Program-made: the position numbers and the translations under genes
Origin: Dipteronia dyeriana
Taxonomy: Eukaryota; Streptophyta; Magnoliopsida; Sapindales; Sapindaceae
Direction of reading: 5' to 3'
DNA: 64,000 nt
Assembly: GCA_032871835.1 (NCBI GenBank)
Contig: CM065297.1
Coordinates: forward strand, 68,373,253-68,437,252
Notes under the pieces: model-generated
What the model saw: the letters and a program-made list of their open reading frames with translations, nothing else
Database searches by the model: none
Told to the model about the DNA's origin: nothing
Shown: positions 44,859 to 56,502 of the stretch, piece after piece
Position numbering within the stretch: position 1 is the first letter of the stretch
Layout: the number at the start of each line of letters is the position of its first letter

Positions 44859-45978
44859 TGCTAGGGACCAAAGAGAAATTTTCCACTCCCCTAGCTCGGG
44901 TCCAAGCCCGAGATTACCCACCACGGAACCCCAGTATCGAGCTTTTTGTGCCACCCTGAAGAAATGAATAGAGGTCCCTGAGCTCAGGAAGCATCCAAGG
45001 TGAAACCTTAAACAAAAGAATTGAGCTCTTTATGCCAAATCAAGGCTCCCCGAGGTTGAAGCTACCTCGTAACCTCCCTAAGAGCCCGCCGTCCTCTCCA
45101 GACTTAAGTGAGAACCTATTGAGCAACGGACCCATACCTTGGAATTGCTTCATCTAGCCGAGAGAAGATTCAGACCTATGTAGACTGGTAGCAGAAAGCT
45201 CGCAAAAATCCCTATTGCCACCAAAGGGTGCCCACGGGGTCATCCCAAGCTCCAAGGGACCTAAAAAGGTCAGACCAAGCTCCTAGTACTAAAACCAGGC
45301 ACATATTTACCTCGTCCTGGGAAACAGCGATCACCATACTCAACGACCTCAATGAAGAATCATGCCATAAAGGCACACATGATTATATCCACACCTAATA
45401 AACATTAAATTGCCACGTACGTGCAGGGCAAGAGATTAAGTTCAAGGAGGAAACAAACATATCTCTAACAAAGATATTCTCAACTCCATCATTAATCCAA
45501 AGTCAATGACTTTTTAATAAAATATCCGGCCCAATAAGGAGGGAACAAATTCGAAGAATCATGGCGGGAGATTTGTGAAGTTTAACATAATTGAACCATG
45601 TATAAATACGCCCAAGCATGATGAAAGTAAAAGAAGAAAAAAAAAAGAAGAGCGATAAAAAAACATACAAGAGGGGAGATTCTACTCGGACCTAAATTCT
45701 GTGATCAGAACACGGCCATCGTTATTTTCCACATCTCGACAGACACGAGGTTGCCACCGTACTGGACCCCAGTAAGGTTGAGGGTATTTGAGAGACTTTT
45801 ACACTATATTTATGATCAATAACAAAGCCGCATTATTATTCCCTTTCTCACAGCATTAATGTTCGTGTTGAACACTTATCTTTATTCAAGCAATCTAGGT
45901 ACCAAAGGTACCTATCCTAGCCATCACCTTCGCGGTAATGGTCTTGAGGGTTTTAATTTGAATGTTTCATCTCGAGCA
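44859..45978 (+). mobile_element. Solo LTR of an unrelated element (gypsy-like?) in C2
   Basis: A 1120-bp block with ends TGCTAGGGACC and CTCGAGCA, so its outer four bases TGCT/AGCA form an inverted repeat. The flanks AATTT (44854-44858) and AAGTT (45979-45983) agree in four of five bases. On the plus strand a TATA-like 'gtataaatacgcccaagc' lies at 45600-45617. The block is much more GC-rich than its surroundings, and no ORF is present. D is uninterrupted at the matching place (near 31255). Confidence 0.7.
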
Positions 45979-47819
45979 AAGTTTTCGATAATACATATAT
46001 AAAGAAGTAATTGGATCATTAACACGCAAACCATATAAACTTTTATTCTTCATAAGATTTTCCAAAAAATGTCAAATCGACTATCATTGAAAAATTTTGC
46101 TTTTACGAGAATAGATTTCAACATATGAGCGTGCATGTGCATATGGCTTGACATTCCATTTCTGTTTTTCAACTCGAGAAATCACAGTTTTCAACTATAC
46201 TCCTTTTAGCCTTTTTTTTATTTAGGTTTTGAATCAAAGTTTTTTTTTAATTATTCTTTTCAACACTTTGATTTTTTTAACATAAACGTATACACTTCAT
46301 GACGGCTTTCACTCATCATAATGGTGTAGCCCTATCCTATGTTTGGCGGCTGCACAACCAAAATGTGTCCTTTTCATGAAGCTGTTCGTTGATTTCTATG
46401 TAGTTGCTGAAGCAAAATGGATACTAACCATAGGTCATCTTTAATGTACTAGTCAAAAGACTTCAAGGTGCATCCATAACTCATAAATCTTCAAACTCAA
46501 CATACACAAACAAAAAAAATGAGGGAAGTAAAGTGTACACTTTTGAAAACCAAGTTTGAAGGCATAAAAGTGATTGATCTAAAAGTAATACATGGAGACT
46601 TACTTAAGATCATTACTTCTCAATAGAGTAGCTTTCATTGAATATGAAGCTCATATTTTTCAAAAATATGTCACTCATCAATCAAACAAGCATTTCACAC
46701 ATCATGTATAACATCATTGTTAATAAAGCACTAAATGATCTTTAGAAAGCAAATGTCACCAAGAACCATATGAATGCTACACTGGTTCTCTAGTATGACA
46801 TGCTACATGTTGTAAGGCACATATAGAGTTGAAAAGATGAAACAAGAAAGCAAGTCTTAAAGTAGAGATATACCTTAGCATGCTTTTTCATCAATGTAAA
46901 GTCTTCACCCTTCTTATGAGCTCTCTTGGCTTGTTTGTTCTCATGACAAAAAGTTGTTGGTGTGTCTTCCCAAGAGAATAAAGACTAAATATATCAACTC
47001 AAACAAGCATATAAAATGACTTTCTCAAAAGTCTTAACAAATTACACCAAATAGATTTCAAAAATAGAATTCTCTAAAGTCAATCAACAAATTTTGACCA
47101 TCATAGTGAAAGTATGAGAATATTAAGTTCATGTATTGACTAGAGACACCAAGTATACTAGACCTAGCATATTACAAAATAGCTTAGTCAAACATCAAAC
47201 TTAGACTCTTATCAAACAAGAACAAAAAAAAATATTCTCATATGTGCTACTCAATCAAGTATGAGAGCACTCACCTTTGAACATATTGGTCAAAGGTGAA
47301 TCAACGCAAAAAAAATTAACATTAAACATGGCAATATGAAATCTAAAAGATAAATCATCAACTATCTTCTTTATGAAAATATCACTCATATTAACCTCAT
47401 CATTTTGCCACAAACAAATAATTCATTAAGACTAGATATATAACCATCATACTTTTTCACATTCGCATCCACCCAAATCTTCTTGACATTCTTCTTCACA
47501 TGCTTATCATTATTAAGTACAACATTCAAAGATTTATCAATATAAACATGTTTGGAAGAATGACTTTGAATCTTTTTCATATCATGCTTCTTAATCCAAA
47601 ATTTCCCCTTTAAGTGTCTTCACATGAATATGATTAATATGCACATTTCTCAAAGAATCAAAGCTATTATCATGTTTAAAACCTTTCAAAGAAGACTTAT
47701 CCATTCACAAGCATGCATACTATTTTTCTTAATCCAAACTTTCCTTGTTGATTTCTTTTCATTAACATGTTTATCATACATAGTCTCTAATGCCCTAACA
47801 TGTTTGGAAACAACCAGAG
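45979..47819 (-). other. Element C2 internal, decayed
   Basis: The first 0.5 kb parallels D 31260-31850 ('agaatagatttcaacatatgagcgtg', 'ggatactaaccataggtcat'). Beyond about 46500 there is no match to D. Weak minus-strand reading at 47386-47580 includes KKNVKKIWVDANVK, reminiscent of the IWVPK-type segment between gag and protease in Sireviruses, but it is too short to call. The C2 gag, primer site and 5' LTR must lie beyond the window, after element E. Confidence 0.55.
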
Positions 47820-48934
47820 TGAAATAAATATTATGTTGTGTTTAATATTAATCTAGAGGGGGAGGGGGGAGGGGGGGGGGGGGGGGGGGGGGGGGGGAAT
47901 AGACTTTAATCAAATTTTACCCAATTTTCGTTAATGGTCAATTAGATGAAAATACCCCTAACTAATTACAACAAAATCACAAGTGTAAAGAATGCGTAAA
48001 TATTAAAGACACTTGAGATATACGTGGAAACCCTCCAAATGGGAAAAAACCATGGGTTGATGAGTGCGCCACACTAGAACCTCGAATCCATTAATCGCAA
48101 GAGAATTACAACCTAATCCCGGTTTAAATTCACCACCACCACCTAATACCGGTATAAGTGAACCTAATCCATCTTGCTTGTGATTTAAGCTACCTACTCC
48201 CGGAAGCAACACAAGTCTTACTTCTCAATGAAGAGATAAAATGTCCTAAGTGAATATATGATGATATTCAATAAAAAAACAAGGCTAGGAAACCATATAT
48301 GCTTATCTAGGATAATGAAATGACAATTAATACAATCCTAGATATCATGAGCTAAATGACATGATCAAAAAGCTTAGCTAAACATAGATCAAACAATCCT
48401 ATGAAGCTATCACAATACAACACTCAATCATGTCATCACAACAATCTCTAATTTGTATCTAGAATATGTTCTAAGAGCATACAAATAATTAAAGAGATGG
48501 CTTAGCAAGTAAACCACTTAACTTGTAAGAAGATAGTGAAGAACTTACCAAACAAGATGTGATGAAGCAAACCTATCCATTGATGCACTCTAAATGATCT
48601 TGGATGATGCAAGATTAAGTTTTTATGCACATGGAATGCTTTTAGTTTTTAAAGATGAGTTCTTGGAAGAGTTTTTCCTTTGAAATGTGTTCTAAGGAAA
48701 AAATGTGATGTTCTGAAGTCTAACACGACCTTAAACCAAAGAGTTATATATATATGAGATCCAAACAAAGTGAGGTCATTTTGGAAAAAATGTTCCAGCT
48801 TCCTCTATGTGCGCTGGTGACGTGCGTTGGTCGAGTAGCGCACCACCAGCGCACAACCTAATTTTTTCAATAGACGCCGGTCGACCAGCACAGCTCAGTG
48901 GAGCAACACATGCGACGATCCACTAGAATGTTGT
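47820..48934 (-). repeat. Element E 3' LTR, segment 1
   Basis: It begins TGAAATAAATATTATG and has 'aatctagaggggg' expanded into a 27-base G run, then 'gatatacgtggaaaccctccaaatggg' as in the B LTR (2830-2856). It is cut at 48934 by element A2 within a GC-rich dyad cluster and resumes at 58915. The preceding five bases CAGAG (47815-47819) are the expected left target duplication. Confidence 0.85.
47871..47897. repeat. 27-bp poly-G tract in E LTR
   Basis: An uninterrupted G run, preceded by the shorter runs 'ggggg' and 'gggggg' separated by single A. It is the third homopolymer at this LTR position in the window. Confidence 0.9.
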
Positions 48935-51351
48935 TGTAGGGAAAAAAATTGTTCAAAACACAACGGAAGCGTGAGAAAATTAGAAATTTAGGGTTTGCAT
49001 AGAAATAAAAAAATCCATTTTATACAACGAGAACAAGCACCGAATTGACGTATATAAAAAGTGTCGTACCTTTTTCTCGTGACGATTGAACAAGCGCCAA
49101 ATTGATTCCACAAGATCTTCCAATCTAATCACGAACGTGAATCACCTATGAGTGTGGGCTCCCTTTCTTTAAATTGTATACCTGAGGATGGAAACAAACA
49201 AAATCTTCTTCTTTGTTAGCTACAACAATCCTCTAAGAGAAAAACCAAGAACGTCCGATCACTTTTTAATTAAGAATCAATTTGATTGAAACTCGCGTGA
49301 ACCTTGATTCAATGTTGTACACAAAACCCTTTTGATGTAAAGGATACTAGTGTACTATCGAAATCAAAAAAGCTATCTTTTTCTCTCTTCTTGGCCGAAT
49401 TCACACTATTTCTATGAGTTGGTCGAATTTTATCCAGACTAAAAAAACAAATTTTTCTCCCTCAAAATTCTCTCTTGCTAGGTCAAATTCTCTTCTTGAA
49501 AATTGCTTTGCATGGGCCGAAATTCCTCTCATAAAAAACATTAGAGCTGGCCGAAATTTCCAAACCTATATATAGGGTCATAAGTACTCTCCTAATAACG
49601 ATTTACTTGGTTGGCAAGAATCCTTTCCTTAGGTGGATTTATATGGTAGTTAAGAATCCTTTTTTAAAAGGAATTCTATCCTCTTCATATATATACATAG
49701 CTGGCCGAAATTTCACTTAATATAATTAGGAGACTTAGTTCTTTTCCTAAAAAGGATTTACTTGGTTGGTTAGAATTCTTTCCTTAGGTAGAATTACTTG
49801 GTGGTTAAGAATCCTTTTAAAAAAGGAATTCTATCATACACCAAGACTCCTAATCCAACTCAATTGCGTGTTTGTAACCATATTAAAGACTTCCTAATTT
49901 GATTAGATAAATAATTCCTTTTATTTATCTACTTATCAAATATAGTCTTTACCATTAACTATACTACCAACAATAGTATAGTTTTAGGAGACCATCTCCT
50001 ACTAGGAAAAAGATTTTGACTTCTAATTATATAATTAATTAATCAATAAATTAATTAATTTCCATTTAATTAAATAATAAAATAAAAATAATATATTTAA
50101 GCTATTCTTAATAGCCTTGCCGCCTATACCATATATATGGGCCATATATTATTTTTCTTATTTTATTAAATCCATGAGACCTTAATATAAAGTCCACATG
50201 TGAACTAGACCTATTCTTAAAAAATGAAACAAGTTCTCATGCCTTAATACAATTCTAGATGGACCCATAAATTAGTCCGGTATAATATATCAAGTGATCC
50301 ATGCATGTTCGTGTGGATTGGGGATCTTGGCGGGCTATCTAAATTTAAACTCCAATAGACACAACCCAATCACAATCAACAAATGATTCACTTAGGTCCG
50401 ATCTATTCAATTTTAGTTCATTCCACTAAACAACTAAAATTTAAATCTTAAATAAAGATAGAATAAGTTAATGTTACTTATTCGTACCCTAGAAAAACTT
50501 ATTGGAGAAAGTGTATCCTCGTGAAGAATACCAGTAATCGCCAAGAGCTCATAGACCGTCTAGAGCTCTCCAAGTTACCATATTTACTCATATGACCACA
50601 TTTTGAACTTGGATATTTTGACTTGTCCAGAAGCCATGTTTCAATAGGCATTATTAAAAACTAAACGTTAAGATTTAATATCCAATACCTCAAAACATCC
50701 ATATGATGATATTCTACTCTCATTTAATAAATGGAGCCACGATGTCCATATCTATAAATGAAGTCCTCTATCGATTAACAAATGAATACCACAAAACTAT
50801 CGAGGTTAGACTATGCTATATAATCATACTCATTGATAGCTCAAACGATAACACTTGCAACCATTAGTCCATCATTTATCTCAGGATTGAGATAGACTCT
50901 CCGATTGTCTTCAACTGAATTTTTTTTATCTATTGACTGTATAGATAAAGTATTTCATTGTGATCCTATTCAATGTACCCAGTGCACTAGATTCTTTTGC
51001 CTAAAGACACAAAACTTTGATGATTTAGACTCATCAAAACACATTTGATCCCACTCAAATGCTAGCAAAAGAATCTACAACTTTGACAAGACAAAGGCGC
51101 CCAACCTTTTATCTTAAGTTGAAAATATCATTCAAGACTAACTAAAGAATTGTTTCTACCTCATACATATCTGGATATATGTACAATTCTTCTTTTCTCG
51201 TAGTCTTTTGACCTTATGATTATTTCTTTTGGCAATTATAATAATTAAACTATAAATGCTATAAGATTTGTTAAACTCGAAATAACTTTATTAATATGAA
51301 AAGATTGTCAAATACAATATTATACTCTTGCTATCAAGCATAATCCTAACA
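48935..51351 (-). repeat. Element A2 3' LTR
   Basis: A 2417-bp LTR, TGTAGGGAAA to ATCCTAACA, of the longer form with a duplicated 'ggccgaaatttc ... tcctaataa/gg' block (about 49555-49810). Relative to its partner it has a small deletion near 49030, where the 'ccttaaccctagg' phrase is missing, and scattered substitutions. Confidence 0.95.
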
Positions 51352-51363
51352 ATCTCCCACTTG
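51352..51363 (-). other. Element A2 polypurine tract
   Basis: The minus strand reads CAAGTGGGAGAT directly before the 3' LTR, identical to A1 at 10492-10503. Confidence 0.88.
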
Positions 51364-51425
51364 CTCTATAGCAAATGTGTCATATCTCTCATACCCATGT
51401 TCTTTGGATGCCCATCAAAACTCTT

Positions 51426-53120
51426 TTATAGAAGAGCCTTTGTAAGGGGATCGGCTAGATTTTCTGCTAACGCGATCTTGGTAATCGTCGCGTCACCCCT
51501 ATGCACAATTTCCCTTAGATGGTGATACTTTCTTTCAATGTGTTTTCCTCTCTTATGACTTTCTGGTTCTCTCGAATTAGCCACTGCTCCACTATTGTCA
51601 CAATAGATGGTGATCTGCTTATTCGTATCTGGAACCACTTACAAGTCAATCAAGAATTGGCGGAGCCGTACAGCCTCTTTAGCAGCCTAGCATGCGGCTA
51701 CATACTCGGCTTCCATGGTGGAATTATCAATACATGATTGCTTGATACTCCTTCATATGACTGCCCCTTCTCCAATAGTAAACACAGATCCTGATGTTGA
51801 TCTCCTCGAGTCAGAATCTGACTGAAATCAGAATCAGTATACCTAACGGGAATTAAATCCCCTCCAGAGTATACAAGCATATAATCTCTCGTTCTCCTAA
51901 GATACCTGAAAACATGCTTGACTACCATCCAGTGATCAGGACCAGGCTTCGATTGAAACCTGTTAACTATACCCATAACAAAACAAATATTTGGTCTAGT
52001 ACAGAGCGTTGCATACATGAGACTTCCAACTGTCGATGCATATGGAACCCTACTCATGAATTGCTCTTCATGGTCATTCTTAGGAACTTGTTCCTTAGAA
52101 AGTTTGATTCCATTTCTGAAGGGTAACACACCTTTCCTGGAATCTTGCATGGAAAACCTGGACAAGATTTTATCTATGTATGAAGCTTGGGATAATGCAA
52201 TCATTCTATTCTTTCTATCCCTTATGACTTGGATACCAAGACTTTAACTTGCTTCTCCTAAGTCCTTCATATCAAATTGTTTTGCTAACCATTCATTTAT
52301 TGTTGTCAATACACCTACATCGTTTTCGATGAGTAGTATATCATCAATGTAAAGAACTAGGAAAACCAACTTGTCGCCTTTAATCCTTTTGTATGCATAA
52401 GGTTCATTAAGGTTTGAATAAATCCAAAAAATTTTACGACTTGATCGAACCTTATGTTCCAGGATTTGGATGCTTGCTTCAATCAATATATGGATCTTTG
52501 CAACTTGCATACCCTTTCCTCTTGGCCCTTTTCAATTAATCCTTCTGGTTGCATCATATAGATGCTTTCATCAAGACTTCCATTAAGGAAAGCTGTCTTG
52601 ATGTCTATTGGCCAAATCTCTAGGTCTAGAGATGCCGCAATGGATAACAGTGTCCTAATGGATTTAAGCATGGCCACAAGAGAGAAGGTTTCTTCAAAAT
52701 CAATACCTTCCTTCTATGTATAACCTTTAGCTACCAATCTAGCTTTAAAGGTTTCCACATTTCCATCCATTCCTTTTTTCCTCTTGTATACCCACTTGCA
52801 CCCAATGGGTTTTATCCCTTTAGGCCAGTCTACAAGAGACCAGACTTTGTTTTTGAACATAGATTCAATTTGGGATTGCATTGCCTTTTGTCAATGGCAA
52901 CAATCAACATCTTCCATTGCTTCCTTGTATGTATAGGGGTCATCATCATCCAAAAGATTCTCTACAAATTCTCCTAGACCGATGTATCTCTCGGGTTGTC
53001 TAACAACCCTCCCACTACGATGAGGTATGGTAGATTGTTGATCTTATGTTGGTACGGAACTTACAATTAGGCTTGGTTGCGAAACCTTTTGTGGAATTGT
53101 ATCTCCTAAAAGCTCATTTA
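51426..53120 (-). pseudogene. Element A2 reverse transcriptase and RNase H remains
   Basis: RNase H is at 51426-51638 (ITIYCDNSGAVANSREP, ADPLTKAL). The RT end is at 51698-52204 (IDKILSRFSMQDSRKG, VGSLMYATLCTRPNICF, YTDSDF). The RT palm with catalytic LYIDDILLIE is at 52244-52510. The RT front is at 52483-52677 (IDIKTAFLNGSLDESIYMMQ). The pieces lie in three different frames, so at least two frameshifts separate them. The segment before 52680 still reads close to A1 ('ggtttcttcaaaatcaatacc') but with stops. Working RT/RNase H is not possible. Confidence 0.85.
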
Positions 53121-54333
53121 GGACAATTCTACTTTTGGCACAAAATTATTCATATAGTCCTTTTCCAGAAATTTAGCATTTGTCGAAACAAAAACTTTAA
53201 GATCTGAAGGACTATAAAAATAATATCCTTTTGTTCCTTTTGGATACCATAGAAATATGCATGTTTCTGAACGGGGACTCCATCTTTTCTGTCTTTCCTC
53301 TTAACACGTGCGTAGGACATCCAAATATCCTTAAGTGTTGTAAACTAGGCTTTCGCCCAGTCCATAACTCATGCGGTGTTTTAGGAACAAACTTAGATTG
53401 TACATCGTTTAGAATGTACATTGCAGTTTGTAAAGCATATCTCCAAAAAGAATTAGGGAGCGTTGAATAACTCAACACAAACCTAACCATGTCCAAAAGA
53501 GTTCTATTTCTCCTTTCTACCACCCCATTTTGTTGAGGTGTTTCTGGTGCAGAAAACTTAGAAATTATCCCATTATCAATAAGATATTGTTGAAACTCAC
53601 CAGATAGATATTCTCCACCACGATCAGACCTCAAGATTTTTATGCGTTTCTCAAGCTGATTTTCAACTTCAGCTTTAAATGTTTTGAACATATCAAAAAC
53701 ATCCGACTTATGTCTCATGAGATACACATAGCCAAATCTTGAGTGATTTTCCATTAAAGTGATGAATTACTCATATCCACCTCTAGCTTGAATGCTCATA
53801 GGTCTACACACAACAGTGTGTATCAAACCTAAACATTCAATGGCTCTTATGCCTTTGGTCGTAAACGACCTTTTGGTCATTTTACCTTCCAAACAAGATT
53901 CACAAGTTGGTAGATCATCAACCTTTAAGTCATTTAGAGGTCCGTCACATACCAATCTTTTAATCCTATTAAGGTTAATATGACCTAGGCACAAATGCCA
54001 TAGGTAGGTTTCATCTTTTGATAATTTTACTCTTTTATGATTAGGTTCCATTGATTCCATGTCTAACAAGTGAGAGATATTTCCATGCAAATAGAATAAA
54101 CCGTTTTCCAATGTACCTTTACAAATAAATTTGTTATTCTTACTAATAATAAAACTTTTATTAAAAGTAACCGAAAATCCAAATTTATTTAGACAAGAGA
54201 CCGAAATTAAATTCCTCTTGAATTGTGGTACATAATATACGTTTATTAAAACTAAATGCCGATAAGGATCAAAATTGATTCTAATATCTCCCAGTACACT
54301 AGTAGACACCAACGCTCCATTGCCTAAATGCAA
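53121..54333 (-). pseudogene. Element A2 protease end, GAG-pre-integrase and integrase
   Basis: The stretch 53767-54333 runs from a protease-like part (LINVYYVPQFKRNLISVSCL) to YLWHLCLGHINLNRIKRL, the zinc-binding CESCLEGK and the place of the first catalytic Asp, where the text reads IHTVVCRPM: the Asp is replaced by Val. A stop then precedes 53212-53754, which has the second Asp in ILRSDRGGEYLSGEFQ, the Glu in TPQQNGVVERRNRTLLDM, and LRIFGCPTHVLRGK. Both parts are in the same frame. Integrase would insert the cDNA; the loss of its first catalytic Asp would inactivate it even without the stop. Confidence 0.88.
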
Positions 54334-55089
54334 GTTGAATTCATTCTTATTCAGTCTATTCCTTTGACCCTTTTCACCACAAAAGAAACACTTTCCTTTG
54401 ATCTTGTTTACTTTCTTGGTCTCCTTCTAAGAAAGCTCAAGTTTATTTTTCTTCTGTTGTCTCTTGACATTCTTACGGGTCTTTAACAGTAGCAACTTAC
54501 CAAGCATATGAATCTCTTTACCCTTGCCTTTCATAAGGATTATCTTTGTGCTTTGAATATCTTACACCAGGCCTTGCAAGGTGTATTCCTTATTACTCAA
54601 GGTGTAGTCCAACTTGAATTGATCAAAGGAATCTGATAGTGAGTTGACAATCATGTCAATTTTGGTCTCACCATCTATCTTAGCACCATTCAGTTCAACA
54701 ATGTTGAGATGTGCTATGACTTTTATCAAGTGATCTTTCATACCCTGTCCAGGTTTCGTCCTAAGATTCATTAAAGCAATCACTGCCTCTCTCTCTTAGT
54801 CATCCTAGACCTAATAGCAAACATCTCCTCTAGAGACATCATTATATCGGCAACCGTCTCCATTCCTTAATGTTGTTGTTGAAACACGTCGGAGATGATG
54901 GCCACAATGTAACGTACATTTAGCCATCTCATCTGAAGACTTCCACTACTGATACTCATCTCTTTGCTTCCTGAGTTAGATTCATTAGTTTGGTGGTTAA
55001 GGAATATACAAAATGAACTTATACTTTTCAGCTTGCAACAACAACCCAATATTCCTTTTCCATGTGACATAATTATCATCAGTTAAAGT
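54334..55089 (-). pseudogene. Element A2 gag
   Basis: The minus strand gives a capsid piece at 54562-54783 (ALMNLRTKPGQGMKDHLI, KIDMIVNSLSDSFDQFKL) and an out-of-frame N-terminal part at 54800-55089 (MSHGKGILGCC frame). A Lys-rich zinc-knuckle region lies at about 54360-54500 ('CFFCGEKG'-like, then lost). Several frame changes are present. The order agrees with A1 gag at 13562-14429. Confidence 0.75.
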
Positions 55090-56488
55090 ATTATCTTTTA
55101 GGATATTGATTATGGATGGGGTCATGATTTATTTTTAATAACAAAAATTATATAAGTAAATAATCATGATGAAGCACTTTTGAATATTTGTCTTGAATTA
55201 AATGAAATAATTCAATCGTAAAAATTCAACGGTGATCCAACACCCATAAATGTCACGCCTCATTTGGGAGTGAGCACCATTTACTAGTTTGACTAGGTCC
55301 CATCTAATTGTTAACATAACAACCAACGTTTTCTAATTTTAGCCTTGTGATTTTATTAACAAGAACTCTTGGGAGGATATTAATAAACTCACATTGAGTG
55401 TGTTACTAAGTTATCGACCTTCAATTTAATCCCTCACGAATATCCCTCCTTTGGGAGTAGATATCGTTTGGGCTAATTTTCTAGTCTATCCTTGTAAGGA
55501 AGTATCTTGCTAAATTCCATTCATGAATACCTCCTGGGAGGTTATTCACGAAACATAAAGCTCAGCTAAACTTGGAGGCCGTAGGTGTTCCAAAACACCT
55601 TCTCCTACTCAATTGTTTAAGGCGTGTGATCGAATTCCAAAGAATGATTTACCAAGTTATCTAGATGCCAATTTAGATACCTAAATCATTCTATGCATGT
55701 TCATACCAAAAGAGATATATGAGTGGCACTTATGTTCTATATGACATGTTATCAAACAATGACAAACATTGCAATATTTACAAAAATATAAATATCTACA
55801 ATTTTGGTCCATCCTAGAAAAACAAGTAAATTACATATATCTTGGAATACAAGAACTCCTTCCTTGGCGAACAAGTCTTCAGACGACCTTCATCACTTGG
55901 ACTCCCTCGGCTACCTCCCATGGGCGTGCGCACCCTTTGCCCTTACCCATGGGCGTGCGCATGCCACAAACCCATAAAGGGCTGCCATGCGCAGCCCATG
56001 GCTACCAAAAAGGGCTGCCGTGCGCAGCCCATGCCACAACAAACATGGTTGTGCTCTCTTCGCACGCACATTTGTTGTTACGGCTCGCACGGTCCCAAAC
56101 TTGTTCCGGTTGCTCTTAATTCTTCAAACCTTCGAGTCTTCGAAAATTGAATGTATTACAGAAGAATTTAAATAATAAAATACTGCAGTTTTTTTTTTAA
56201 TATTACAACAACAAAATTTAAAAAAACTTAACAACTACCAAGAAGGAAATTATGACGATAATAGACCACCCTTATTGTTACAATTCAAAAACAAAATTAC
56301 ATTGAAAGTTTAGGACCAAAATTGAGCAATAACAAACCACATATAAAACATATATATATCCATACATTCCAATGTAAATATATAGATGCGAATACCTAGA
56401 GTGCCATCTCTTTCTAAAACATGCGTATATACACTAAAAAGGAAAAGATTCACGAACACATACATCAATTAATCAAGGGTACAACCAG
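55090..56488 (-). other. Element A2 5' leader
   Basis: A 1.4-kb non-coding leader between the primer site and gag. It has a GC-rich part at 55915-56035 with two short perfect hairpins: arms GGGCTGC/GCAGCCC at 55979-55997 and again at 56012-56030. These could help RNA packaging or dimerisation, but that is inference. The ORFs through this part on the plus strand (three overlapping frames) are a by-product of the GC content. Confidence 0.7.
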
Positions 56489-56500
56489 CCTCTGATACCA
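56489..56500 (-). other. Element A2 primer-binding site (tRNA-iMet)
   Basis: The minus strand reads TGGTATCAGAGG two bases inside the 5' LTR at 56503. Confidence 0.92.
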
Positions 56501-56502
56501 AT

